A DNA stretch of 64,000 bases from Tyzzerella sp. An114 (lineage in GTDB: Bacteria; Bacillota; Clostridia; Lachnospirales; Anaerotignaceae). The notes under the pieces were generated by a model. It was not told the origin of the DNA, searched no databases, and worked only from the letters and a program-made list of their open reading frames with translations. This document shows, in pieces, positions 53,759 through 62,664 of the stretch (position 1 is the stretch's first letter; each line of letters begins with the position of its first letter). The translations under genes were made by a program, and so were the position numbers. The stretch spans positions 1 through 64,000 of the forward strand of contig NZ_NFLT01000005.1 of the NCBI RefSeq assembly GCF_002161055.1. The letters run 5' to 3'.

Positions 53759-55315
53759 TTATTTATCAAATTTTTGAGTCTTGTCATATTTTTTAACGTT
53801 TGATGCAATTACAAATACTGTAATTGTACCACCTATAAGTATGAATATATTTGGAAGTCCCCCTAAATTGGAAACCATTTTTATTCCGTCTATGCCGGCT
53901 ATTGTAAGCATTATATATGAGAGTACAGCAAATATAAGTCCCCACATAACTTTTAATAATACAGGAGCTTCCTGTTCTTCTGGAGATATACCTGTTGTTG
54001 ATAAAGCTGCTATTGAGTTTGTTGTAGAGTCCATAGCTGTTATCATTGAAAGTATAAGTCCGGCAAAGAATATAAATATAATAATTTTAGCAAAAGGAAG
54101 TGTGTTAAATATTGCATATATAACAGCTTCAGCACCTTGTGTGTTTAATATGTTTATAAGGTCAATTTGTCCTGAAAGCTGATAATGTATTGCTATATTT
54201 GAAAATACACCACACCATATTATATTGAATATAACAGGTATAAGGAAATTTATTTTTATAAGGTCCTTGATTTTATAGCCTACACCAAGTCTTGCAAGGA
54301 AACAGGCTGATATAGGTGCCCAACTTCCCCAACTTCCCGCATAAAATACAGTCCAGTTTTTTGCCCAAGGGTCGTTGGCATAAGCACCTGTGGTGAGGAG
54401 TTTTTGTGGAATGTGTGAAAGAGTTCCACCTGTTGCTTCAAGGGTGCCGTCTATCATAAATACGGAAGGACCTAATATAAACAGTACTATAAGAAGTATA
54501 AAATATATAACTACATTTATGTTTGAAAGAAGTTTAATTCCTTTATGTATTCCTGAAACTGATGATATTATAAAACAAGTTGTTGTAACAGCTATTATTA
54601 TAAACCATGCTTTTGATTGGCTCTGTATTCCTGTAAGTTCTTTTAATGCACCACCCATATTTAAAGTACCTGTGCATATTACACCTAAAATTCCAAGTCC
54701 CATAGCAAATAATAAAACTGTATCAAGAATTTGAGTAAATTTTCCTGAGTCTGTTATATTTATATTAAGTTTATCTGTAATAATACTAAGCTGTGAAGCA
54801 ACAGAAAAAGGCTTTTTCATATTAAAAAATGCAAAAGCAAAAGCTATTACAGGAAGTGTATACAATGAATAAGGATGTATTGACCAGTGAAGAACCATTG
54901 TCTCCATGGCAAATTTTGCAGCCTCTGCTGAGTTAGGCTCTATACCCACAGGAGGTGCTGACATATGATATATTGGTTCAACAATTCCCCAAAAAAGAGC
55001 GCCAGCAGCCATAGCTGTGCAGAGTGTTATTGTTGCCCAGTTTCCCTTTGACAATATTGGTTTTGCATCTTTTCCTCCAAGTATTACATCACCAAGAGGA
55101 GAAAAATAGGCAACACCTATGGCTATAAGACATATAAAACTTGTAAAGCTGTATGTCCAACCTAGATTTTTAAGTACCCAGCTGTTTGCAGCACTTGCCA
55201 TGTTGTAAAATCCTTCTTTGTCTATTATGCTGTAAATGAGAGAACCTATTAAAAGTATAAATGCTGGATAAAAAGCAACTTTTCTTATGCGGTTTTTTTG
55301 AGGTGTTTTTTTCAT
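53759..55315 (-). CDS. BCCT-family transporter (betaine/carnitine/choline type)
   Basis: 518 residues with twelve membrane segments. The family region near segment 8 is seen as FYAGSWGSWAPISACFLARL, with KNWTVFYAGSW before it; Trp residues there normally form the substrate box for trimethylammonium compounds. The canonical signature is GSWxxWxPxxxxFxARxxxGR; here GYKIK replaces the terminal GR. Expression begins at a promoter near 55450 and must pass a terminator hairpin in the leader (55356-55393). The same leader motif precedes the divergent ygc-like operon, which suggests a related substrate. Confidence 0.92.
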   Translation of the reverse strand: MKKTPQKNRIRKVAFYPAFILLIGSLIYSIIDKEGFYNMASAANSWVLKNLGWTYSFTSFICLIAIGVAYFSPLGDVILGGKDAKPILSKGNWATITLCTAMAAGALFWGIVEPIYHMSAPPVGIEPNSAEAAKFAMETMVLHWSIHPYSLYTLPVIAFAFAFFNMKKPFSVASQLSIITDKLNINITDSGKFTQILDTVLLFAMGLGILGVICTGTLNMGGALKELTGIQSQSKAWFIIIAVTTTCFIISSVSGIHKGIKLLSNINVVIYFILLIVLFILGPSVFMIDGTLEATGGTLSHIPQKLLTTGAYANDPWAKNWTVFYAGSWGSWAPISACFLARLGVGYKIKDLIKINFLIPVIFNIIWCGVFSNIAIHYQLSGQIDLINILNTQGAEAVIYAIFNTLPFAKIIIFIFFAGLILSMITAMDSTTNSIAALSTTGISPEEQEAPVLLKVMWGLIFAVLSYIMLTIAGIDGIKMVSNLGGLPNIFILIGGTITVFVIASNVKKYDKTQKFDK

Positions 55316-55355
55316 TGTATTTCATCCCTTTCTTACAAAAAATATAAAAACACGA

Positions 55356-55415
55356 CAAAAAGACGCACAAATCACCTTATGATTTGTGCGTCTTTCTTCT
55401 CTGCATCTAACGCTT
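55356..55415 (-). promoter_or_regulatory. Leader motif and terminator (attenuator) of the BCCT gene
   Basis: Minus strand: the shared motif AAGCGTTAGATGCA (55415-55402) continues into AGAAAGACG, which is the ascending arm of a perfect 14-bp hairpin (55393-55380 with 55374-55361, loop of 5), then five T residues (55360-55356). The start codon is 41 nt further on. The hairpin lies between promoter and gene and so must be overcome for expression. The plus-strand leader at 55642-55722 has the same arrangement. Confidence 0.75.
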
Positions 55416-55421
55416 ATAGTA

Positions 55422-55450
55422 TATATATCAAATAATTAGTATTGTGTCAA
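55422..55450 (-). promoter_or_regulatory. SigA-type promoter of the BCCT gene
   Basis: Minus strand TTGACA (55450-55445), 17-nt spacer, TATATA (55427-55422). Transcription would start about 55415, directly at the shared leader motif. Confidence 0.65.
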
Positions 55451-55594
55451 TAAAAAATTAAAAAAATATATCAAAAAAATTTAATTAGCCTTAAAAATTA
55501 CTATATAAATGTGAAAAACAAAATGTGATTTATTTAATATGTATACTATATTGTTAGGTTTTTGAAATTTATTTAAAAAAATAAATAAAAACTA

Positions 55595-55623
55595 TTGACA
55601 ATATAAAATGCCATTGTTATAAT
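55595..55623 (+). promoter_or_regulatory. Consensus SigA promoter of the ygc-like operon
   Basis: Perfect TTGACA (55595-55600), 17-nt spacer, perfect TATAAT (55618-55623). Such a strong promoter suggests control after initiation, in line with the terminator in the leader. 55451-55594 holds only AT-rich DNA. Confidence 0.85.
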
Positions 55624-55641
55624 TAGCTCAACTTAATATTT

Positions 55642-55722
55642 AAGCGTCAGATTCAAGGAGAAAGACGAGAGAATATACTTTTTTATAGAATAAGTATGTT
55701 TTGTCGTCTTTCTCCTTTTTTT
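55642..55722 (+). promoter_or_regulatory. Leader motif and terminator (attenuator) of the ygc-like operon
   Basis: AAGCGTCAGATTCA (55642-55655) runs into AAGGAGAAAGACGA, the ascending arm (55655-55668) of a perfect 14-bp hairpin with 55704-55717, which ends in seven T residues. An inner ATACTT/AAGTAT helix caps it. Compared with the divergent BCCT leader, the first 14 bases differ at only two positions and the AAAGACG arm is shared. A GlpP-family antiterminator is encoded at the end of this operon. The palindrome TGACGTCA at 55745-55752 may be a further site. Confidence 0.75.
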
Positions 55723-55806
55723 CGCTCTTATTAAGAGATTGGTGTGACGTCACTTTTATAAAAAACACTTTAATAAAAAAATTAAGAGTATATGGAGGTT
55801 TTATTT

Positions 55807-56589
55807 ATGCATCAGATTAACGATTTTCATATGGGTTTATTTTCATTAAAGGGTAAGAACGCAGTAGTTACTGGTGGAAACTCTGGACTTGGTCAGGCTT
55901 TCTCAACAGCTCTTGCAAAAGGTGGAGCTAATGTTCTTGTTGTAAGTATTGTTGATGACGGCGGAGAAACACAGAAACTTGTTGAAGACTGTGGAGTTCA
56001 GTATAGATTTATAAAAGCAGACATCACAGCAGACGGTGAATGTAAAAAGGTTATTGATGAGTGTGTAAATACTTGGGGAAGCATTGATATCCTTGTAAAC
56101 TGTGCCGGAATGAGTATTAATATTGAGGACGTTACAAAATTTACAAGAAAAGAATGGGACAAAATGGTTTCATTAAATCTTACAGCAGCTTTCGAGATGA
56201 CACATGAAGCTTGTAAATACATGATTAAACAGAACAGCGGAAAAGTTATAAATATCGGTTCATTATATACATTCTTAGGTGGACAATGGTCACCAGCTTA
56301 TGCAGCAACAAAACATGGTATTGCAGGTCTTGCAAAAGCTATGTGTGATGAGCTTGCACAGTGGAATATTCAGGTTAATACAATAGCTCCTGGATACTTT
56401 GCAACAAAACTTACAGAAAAAACAAGAAGCGACGAAAAACGTAATAAAGAAATTCTTGCACATATTCCTGCTAATAGATGGGGCGACCTTTACGACCTTA
56501 TGGGTGCTTGTGTATTCCTTGCAAGTGATGCTTCAAATTATGTAAATAGTCATGTCCTTACAGTAGATGGCGGATTTCTTATGAGATAA
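55807..56589 (+). CDS. SDR-family dehydrogenase (YgcW-like)
   Basis: About 260 residues, classical SDR: TGGNSGLGQAF cofactor loop, ILVNCAG, Ser in NIGSLYTFLG, YAATK as YxxxK, and IAPGYFATKLTEKT. Close to gluconate 5-dehydrogenase-type SDRs acting on sugar acids or polyols; E. coli YgcW belongs here. The ATG at 55807 follows GGAGG by 8 nt; the ATG at 55792 contains that site. First gene of the seven-gene operon. Confidence 0.9.
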   Translation: MHQINDFHMGLFSLKGKNAVVTGGNSGLGQAFSTALAKGGANVLVVSIVDDGGETQKLVEDCGVQYRFIKADITADGECKKVIDECVNTWGSIDILVNCAGMSINIEDVTKFTRKEWDKMVSLNLTAAFEMTHEACKYMIKQNSGKVINIGSLYTFLGGQWSPAYAATKHGIAGLAKAMCDELAQWNIQVNTIAPGYFATKLTEKTRSDEKRNKEILAHIPANRWGDLYDLMGACVFLASDASNYVNSHVLTVDGGFLMR

Positions 56590-56626
56590 CAGAATTTATA
56601 TTAATTTATTTGAAAGGGGAAAAGTT

Positions 56627-57886
56627 ATGTCACCTAAGAATAAAAATAACAAGTGGTTGACTTTTACTATTATATGTATGACTTGTGGTGTTATAACAGA
56701 ACTTCCATACTTAAGATGGGCGTTATATGAACCACTTAGAGAAGCATTAGGACAGAATAATACTCAATTTGGTATGTCAATGAGTCTTTTTGGTACACTT
56801 GCTGCTATACTTTATATTCCTGGTGGTTGGTTGGCTGATAGATTTTCTCACAGAAAACTTTTTACAGTTTCATCAATAGGCTGTGGTATTTTGGGACTTT
56901 GGCTTTCAACAATGCCTTCATTTGCAGCAACAATGGTTATCCATGCTCTCTGGGCTGTAACAAACATAGGTATGTTTTGGCCTACAATGACAAAAGCTGT
57001 ATCACTTCTTGAAGAAAAAGACGGACAGGGAAAAATATTTGGTTTCTTCGAGGGTGCAAGAGGTGTGTTTGTACTTGTAATGTGGCTTGGACTTATGCAG
57101 GTGTTTGAAAAAATGGGTGGCATAACAGCTGTTATAATTGCTCTTTCTATATTATCAATTGCCTGTGGTGTAATTTCATTCTTCTTTATGGAAGACAATG
57201 TTGGAGAAGGGACATCAAGTAATGAATCAGTAATAAAAGATATGCTTACAGCTATAAAAACTCCTTCTGCTTGGATTGTTGCCCTTGTAATATTTACAAT
57301 TTATGCTACATATTCATCATCATCATATATGCAGGCTTATGGTCAGAATATACTTGGAATGTCGGCAGTTGCAGCGGGATATGTTGGTATACTTAGAAAA
57401 GACGTTATTCGTCTTGTTGGAGCACCTTTAAGCGGCATTATTTCTGATAAAATGGGCGGAAGATGTACACTTCTTATAGGAATATTTGACATACTCTTTA
57501 TTGCATCACTTATAGTTCTTCTTGTTCTTCCTGTTGGTGCAGAATTTACTGTAATAACAGTAATTGTAATGGTTATAAGCTCATTTGCTATATACGGCAT
57601 GAGAGGAATGTATTATGCAATTATAGGTGAAATAGGAACACCTAAAAAGATTTATGGTGCAGTTGCGGGATTTGCAATGTTTATAGGTTTCCTTCCTGAC
57701 GCATTTAATGCTACACTTTGCGGATACTGGCTTGATGCATATCCTGGAGCACAAGGATATAGATTTATATTCATATATATGCTTGCAACAATGGTTGTTT
57801 GTCTTGTGCTTGTTGGAATACTCTTAAGATATATAAAGAAAAATAAAGCTAAGATTGAAGCTAACAACAGAGAAATGGCAGAGTAA
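56627..57886 (+). CDS. MFS transporter (YqcE/YihN-like)
   Basis: 419 residues with twelve membrane segments. The loop between segments 2 and 3 has GGWLADRFSHRKLF, the MFS motif A. The general layout recalls the E. coli paralogues YqcE and YihN, uncharacterised members near sugar-acid or sulfo-sugar genes. Likely importer for the operon substrate. Lies 37 nt after the SDR gene. Confidence 0.88.
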   Translation: MSPKNKNNKWLTFTIICMTCGVITELPYLRWALYEPLREALGQNNTQFGMSMSLFGTLAAILYIPGGWLADRFSHRKLFTVSSIGCGILGLWLSTMPSFAATMVIHALWAVTNIGMFWPTMTKAVSLLEEKDGQGKIFGFFEGARGVFVLVMWLGLMQVFEKMGGITAVIIALSILSIACGVISFFFMEDNVGEGTSSNESVIKDMLTAIKTPSAWIVALVIFTIYATYSSSSYMQAYGQNILGMSAVAAGYVGILRKDVIRLVGAPLSGIISDKMGGRCTLLIGIFDILFIASLIVLLVLPVGAEFTVITVIVMVISSFAIYGMRGMYYAIIGEIGTPKKIYGAVAGFAMFIGFLPDAFNATLCGYWLDAYPGAQGYRFIFIYMLATMVVCLVLVGILLRYIKKNKAKIEANNREMAE

Positions 57887-57901
57887 AGGAGAAAATATAG
57901 T

Positions 57902-59335
57902 ATGAAATATGTTATCGGTATAGACGGAGGTACTCAAAGTACCAAAGTCGGAATATATGACCTTGAAGGAAACCTTGTTTGTGAAGAAAAAGTTTTACTT
58001 CGTCCTCTCTATGTTCCAGATGCAGACACAGCAGAACACCCTGATGATGACCTTTGGGACTCTCTTATAATAGCCAGTAAAGGTCTTATGGATAAATTTA
58101 AAGGGGATAAAAAAGATATTATAGGAATAGGCTTGGGAAGTATAAGATGTTGCCGTACATATCTTAAAAAAGACGGAACTTTAGCATATCCTGTAATAAA
58201 CTGGATGGATAAAAGACTTGCAAAACCTTTCCAAAATGATATTCCAGATGTTGCATATATATCAACAACAACAGGCTATTTAACAGTTAGAATGACAGGT
58301 GAATTTAAAGATACAGCAGCAAATTATGAGGGTATATATGGACCATTTGATAAAAAAGAATGGAAATGGAGCGATAATCCAGAAGACTATAAAGAGTATA
58401 ACATAACAAGAGATATGCTTTTTGACCTTGTAATGCCGGGAGAAATACTTGGATATGTTACAAAAGAAGCTGCCGAAGCTACACATCTTCCGGAAGGCTG
58501 TCCTGTAATAGCAACAGCTAATGACAAAGCGGCAGAAGGTCTTGGAGCAGGAATACGTGATGATGGTTCTTGTCTTGTATCTCTTGGAACATATATAGGC
58601 GGTATGGTTAGAGGTAAAGAATACAATGACACAGCTGTTGATTATTGGTCAAATCTTTCAGCTATACCTCATGAATACCTTTATGAGACAAGTGTAGGAA
58701 TAAGACGTGGAATGTGGAGTGTTTCATGGTTTAAAGAACTTCTTGGAGAGGAACTTGAGAAAAAAGCTGAGTCTTTAGGAATTAGTGTTGAAGAAATACT
58801 TGAAAAAGAAGCAAAAGAAGTTGCTCCAGGAAGTGAAGGACTTATAACTTTGGGAGAATTTTTAGCACCAAACAATATGCCTTACAGAAAAGCAATGTTT
58901 ATAGGTTTTGATGGAAGACATAAGAGAGCACATATGTATCGTTCAATACTTGAAGCAATAGCAATGACTATGAAAATGAGTGTTGATGCTATGTGTAAGG
59001 AAATGGGAATGAACCCTACACAGGTTATAGTTTCTGGTGGTGGCTCAAACAGTCCGTTGTTTATGCAGATTTTTGCTGATGTATTTGGCATAAAGAGTGT
59101 AAGAAATGTAGTAAATAATGCGGCCGGTCTCGGTGCAGCCATAAATGCAGCAGTAGGTGTTGGGGCATATCCTGATTATGATACTGCTATGGATAAAATG
59201 GTAAGAATAAGAGATAGTTTTGAACCTAATCTTGAAAATACAAAGATTTATGACAAAGTTATAAACTATATCTATAAAGACATTAAAAATTATTCAGACC
59301 CTGTAAACAAAAAAATATATGAGATTTTTGGATAA
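57902..59335 (+). CDS. FGGY-family carbohydrate kinase (YgcE-like)
   Basis: 477 residues. ASKHA fold with GIDGGTQSTKVGIYD, catalytic-loop NWMDKR, and VIVSGGGSNSPLFMQIFADV (FGGY signature 2). It would phosphorylate a sugar, ketose or polyol in the cytoplasm. The neighbours match the E. coli ygc cluster, where YgcE is the kinase. The substrate is not known. Confidence 0.92.
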   Translation: MKYVIGIDGGTQSTKVGIYDLEGNLVCEEKVLLRPLYVPDADTAEHPDDDLWDSLIIASKGLMDKFKGDKKDIIGIGLGSIRCCRTYLKKDGTLAYPVINWMDKRLAKPFQNDIPDVAYISTTTGYLTVRMTGEFKDTAANYEGIYGPFDKKEWKWSDNPEDYKEYNITRDMLFDLVMPGEILGYVTKEAAEATHLPEGCPVIATANDKAAEGLGAGIRDDGSCLVSLGTYIGGMVRGKEYNDTAVDYWSNLSAIPHEYLYETSVGIRRGMWSVSWFKELLGEELEKKAESLGISVEEILEKEAKEVAPGSEGLITLGEFLAPNNMPYRKAMFIGFDGRHKRAHMYRSILEAIAMTMKMSVDAMCKEMGMNPTQVIVSGGGSNSPLFMQIFADVFGIKSVRNVVNNAAGLGAAINAAVGVGAYPDYDTAMDKMVRIRDSFEPNLENTKIYDKVINYIYKDIKNYSDPVNKKIYEIFG

Positions 59336-59386
59336 TTTTAATTTAAGATACTAAAAAATATTTATATAAAGCGGAGGTTTTTAGTT

Positions 59387-60832
59387 ATGAGTTTATCAAG
59401 AGAAGAAATAGTTGCTGAATTAGTTAAAATTTGTGGTCCAGACGCAGTTGTAACAGACAAAGAAGTTCTTGAAGAAAGTACATATGACAGATTTAGAAAA
59501 TATGAGGGATATCACAAAGTATTTGTAAATCCACTTCCAGCAGCAGTTGTATTTGTGGAAAATAAAAAACAAGTTTCAGAAATACTCAGATTTTGTAATG
59601 CTAATGGTGTAAATGTAGTTCCAAGAACAGGACATTCTGCAACAGAAGGTGGACTTGAACCTATTGTTGAAAACTCAATTATTCTTGACGGTTCAAAAAT
59701 GAAAAAAATCATAAATGTTGATACATACAATATGCAGGTAACTTGTGAATGTGGTGTTGTTCTTGAAGACCTTGAAAATCATGTTAGAGAATTAGGATAT
59801 ACAACAGGACATTCCCCACAGTCAAAACCAATCGCTCAGATGGGCGGACTTGTAGCTACAAGAAGTATTGGACAGTTCTCAACACTCTATGGTGGTATTG
59901 AAGATATGCTTGCTGGTGTTGAAGCAGTATTTCCAGACGGTACAATATGTAATATAAAAGCAGTTCCAAGACGTTCAGCAGGTCCAGACATTCGTCACGT
60001 TGTACTTGGAAATGAAGGTGCTTTATGTTTCATTACAGAAGTAACTGTTAAACTTTTCAAATACTTCCCACAATATCATGTATGTATGGGATATACTCTT
60101 GATGACATGATTACAGGTTTAAGAATTATGCATGATGTTATGACAGAAGGATATAGACCATCTGTTGCAAGACTTTATGACGCTGAAGACGGAAAAGAGC
60201 ATTTCTCACACTTTGCACCTGGAAAATGTGTAATACTTTTTGTTACAGAAGGCCCAGAAAAAATTTCAAAGGCTAACGCTGAAGGTATAAGAGAGATAGT
60301 TGCTAAATATAAAGAGTGTACAGAAGTTGACAGCAAACTTATTGAAACATGGTTTGCAAACCTTAACTGGGACGCTGCAAGAATTGAAGAGGAAAGAAAA
60401 GAAGTTCTTCAGACAAAGAATGTTTGCTGTACAACAGAAATTTCTGCAAACTGGAGTGCAGTAGAAGAAATCTATAAGATTTGTAAAGAAAAAGTTATAA
60501 ATGAAATTCCTGATATTACAGTATTTGGAGCACACGCTTCACACTGTTACTCAAACGGTATAAATCTCTACTTTGTATATTGGTACAATGTAGTTGACTG
60601 TGCACCAGAAGAAGAAATTTACAAATATCACTTACCAATTAAGAAAATCATATGTGAAGAAACTATCAAAGCAGGCGGTTCAATGTGCCACCACCATGGT
60701 GTTGGAAAACACAGAGTACATTGGATTGACAAAGAACACGGTTCAGCACTCTATATGGTTAAAAAGCTTAAAGCAGCATTCGACCCTAACGGCATAATGA
60801 ACATTGGTACAATATTACCATACAAAAAATAA
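59387..60832 (+). CDS. FAD-binding oxidase, AGPS/GlcD-like (YgcU-like)
   Basis: 481 residues. PCMH-type FAD domain (VVPRTGHSATEGGLEPIVEN, TGHSPQSKPIAQMGGLVATR) and C-terminal cap with three successive His residues (His435-His437, SMCHHHGVGKHR). That triplet is typical of alkyldihydroxyacetonephosphate synthase-like enzymes. Its partner ETF subunits are encoded directly after, the first ATG coming 1 base after the stop codon. Likely a flavin dehydrogenase for a phosphorylated or hydroxy-acid substrate, passing electrons to ETF. Confidence 0.9.
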   Translation: MSLSREEIVAELVKICGPDAVVTDKEVLEESTYDRFRKYEGYHKVFVNPLPAAVVFVENKKQVSEILRFCNANGVNVVPRTGHSATEGGLEPIVENSIILDGSKMKKIINVDTYNMQVTCECGVVLEDLENHVRELGYTTGHSPQSKPIAQMGGLVATRSIGQFSTLYGGIEDMLAGVEAVFPDGTICNIKAVPRRSAGPDIRHVVLGNEGALCFITEVTVKLFKYFPQYHVCMGYTLDDMITGLRIMHDVMTEGYRPSVARLYDAEDGKEHFSHFAPGKCVILFVTEGPEKISKANAEGIREIVAKYKECTEVDSKLIETWFANLNWDAARIEEERKEVLQTKNVCCTTEISANWSAVEEIYKICKEKVINEIPDITVFGAHASHCYSNGINLYFVYWYNVVDCAPEEEIYKYHLPIKKIICEETIKAGGSMCHHHGVGKHRVHWIDKEHGSALYMVKKLKAAFDPNGIMNIGTILPYKK

Positions 60833-61629
60833 TGAAAATATTAGTCTGTTTTAAAATAACAGCAGACCTAGACCAGCTCTCTCAAAAGGATTATATAGCT
60901 GACACCTCTATGAGAATAGATACGTCCTTCGTAAAAAACATGATTAATTGTTTTGACGAGAGTGGTCTGGAATTTGGATTGAGACTTTCCCAAGAGGCGG
61001 AAAGTCTCAATCTGTATAATGAAAAAAGTGCATTGACTGTTGGAGGAGATAAAACAGAAATTTATCTTAAAACATTAAATGCACTTAAATATGATAATGC
61101 CATTAGAATTGATTGTGATGCTGATATAACTTTTAATCCCAAGTTTACGGGAGAAGCCATAGCTGAATATGTAAATAAAAATAAACAGGATATAATTATA
61201 ATGGGCTGTCAAGCACCGGAGGGCAATAATTTTTCAACTCCTCAAATAGTCTCAAATATACTTAATATACCTATGGTTGCTAATGTCACTGATTTGCATT
61301 TGGTGGGTGAAAATAGTGTGAAGGCGACAGTTGAGTCTGGTGGAAATGTATATGAATATACAGTTAAAACACCAGCAATTTTTGTAATGGGAAATGCAGA
61401 GGTTAGTAAACTTCAAGTTCCTACTCTTAAAGATAGAATGTCTTTTGGTAAAAGAGATATAAAATATTTTGAACTAAATAATTGTGAATATGGCGAAAAT
61501 CAAAGTACACTTGTGTCTTTAGAACCTATAAAGAGAAAGAGAAGTGGAAAAATAGTATCATTACAGGGAAAAGAGGCCGTAAAAGAGCTTTACTGTGAAT
61601 ATTTAAAAGAGAGGCTTGATAATATATGA
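60832..61629 (+). CDS. Electron transfer flavoprotein, beta subunit (YgcR-like)
   Basis: 265 residues. KILVCFKITADLDQLS start, then IIMGCQAPEGNNFSTPQIVS and MVANVTDLHL fit the ETF beta fold. The usual AMP-binding core is recognisable but divergent, as in YgcR. It overlaps the oxidase stop codon (TAATG) and the next gene by 4 nt, as expected for an obligate complex. Confidence 0.88.
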   Translation: MKILVCFKITADLDQLSQKDYIADTSMRIDTSFVKNMINCFDESGLEFGLRLSQEAESLNLYNEKSALTVGGDKTEIYLKTLNALKYDNAIRIDCDADITFNPKFTGEAIAEYVNKNKQDIIIMGCQAPEGNNFSTPQIVSNILNIPMVANVTDLHLVGENSVKATVESGGNVYEYTVKTPAIFVMGNAEVSKLQVPTLKDRMSFGKRDIKYFELNNCEYGENQSTLVSLEPIKRKRSGKIVSLQGKEAVKELYCEYLKERLDNI

Positions 61630-62567
61630 AAATACTTATTGTTATGCAGGTATATGATGAATTTTCATTATTAGATAATATAAAAAAATATAATAGTATA
61701 TTAAACTTCTCTTTTATGGAAAATGTTAAGACTGAATGTGCTGTATTTTCTGAATATAATTTTTCAACAAATATATTAGAGAAATATATTCAGAATAAAG
61801 TTTATTTTAGGGCGATTGATTGTATAATACCTGAAATAATTAAAAATGACATTGAAAATATACAGAATAAAGAAAATTATGATGGTATTATAATATTGGA
61901 AAGCAGTATGTCAAATTATGTAGCTGTGTTATTGGGAGAAAAACTTAAATATAACTATGTGACAAACGTTGTTGACTTTTACAGAAATGAAAATGGTATG
62001 TATTTTAAGAGATTTTCATATAACAATAATGTTTACAGCACATTTGAAATAAAAAATAAGCCTTTTATTGTTTCTCTTAAAATGATTAAAAATTCAGCCA
62101 TAAAAAATAATATAGACATTCCTAATATTATAGAAATAGAAAATAAAAATATACCTGATTTTATTATTGATAAAAATATAATAAAGAGGGCAGATATAAA
62201 AGAAAACTCTGACATACTTATTGTGGCGGGAAAAGGTGTTAAAGATAAAAAATCTGTTGAGAAAATAAGACAGTTTGCAATAAGTAAAAAGTTTTTATTT
62301 GGAGTTACAAGACCAGTTGCCATGAACGGTTGGGGCAAATTAGGAGAGATAGTTGGAGTTTCAGGAGGAATATATTCACCTAAAATATGTATTACAATAG
62401 GTGTTTCAGGTTCAGCTGCCTTTTATGTAGGGATAGAAAACAGTGATTATATAATCTCTGTAAACTCTAATGATAAAGCTCCAATTATAGATATGTCAGA
62501 TGTTTCAATAATTGATGATTATGAGAATGTAATCGATGATTTATTTAATATTTTTAAAATTTGTTAA
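61626..62567 (+). CDS. Electron transfer flavoprotein, alpha subunit (YgcQ-like)
   Basis: 313 residues. The N-terminal half is quite divergent and AT-rich. The C-terminal FAD-binding domain is clear: ADILIVAGKGVKDKKSVEK-like segment, FGVTRPVAMNGW, and ITIGVSGSAAFYVGIENSDY with VNSNDKAPI. No extra ferredoxin domain is present, so classical bifurcation via a fused 4Fe-4S module is not indicated. Forms the heterodimer with the preceding beta subunit. Confidence 0.87.
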   Translation: MKILIVMQVYDEFSLLDNIKKYNSILNFSFMENVKTECAVFSEYNFSTNILEKYIQNKVYFRAIDCIIPEIIKNDIENIQNKENYDGIIILESSMSNYVAVLLGEKLKYNYVTNVVDFYRNENGMYFKRFSYNNNVYSTFEIKNKPFIVSLKMIKNSAIKNNIDIPNIIEIENKNIPDFIIDKNIIKRADIKENSDILIVAGKGVKDKKSVEKIRQFAISKKFLFGVTRPVAMNGWGKLGEIVGVSGGIYSPKICITIGVSGSAAFYVGIENSDYIISVNSNDKAPIIDMSDVSIIDDYENVIDDLFNIFKIC

Positions 62568-62664
62568 AAATTTTATACAGCATTATGTTTTTATAGTATA
62601 CTGTTATAATATAGAGTAATAAATGGTTAATATAGTATAATGTAAAAAAGGGAGGAGATGCTGT

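Noticed and set aside
53781-54734. Plus-strand open frames of 133 and 114 codons
   Set aside because: They lie antisense to the BCCT transporter, which has clear family motifs over its whole length.
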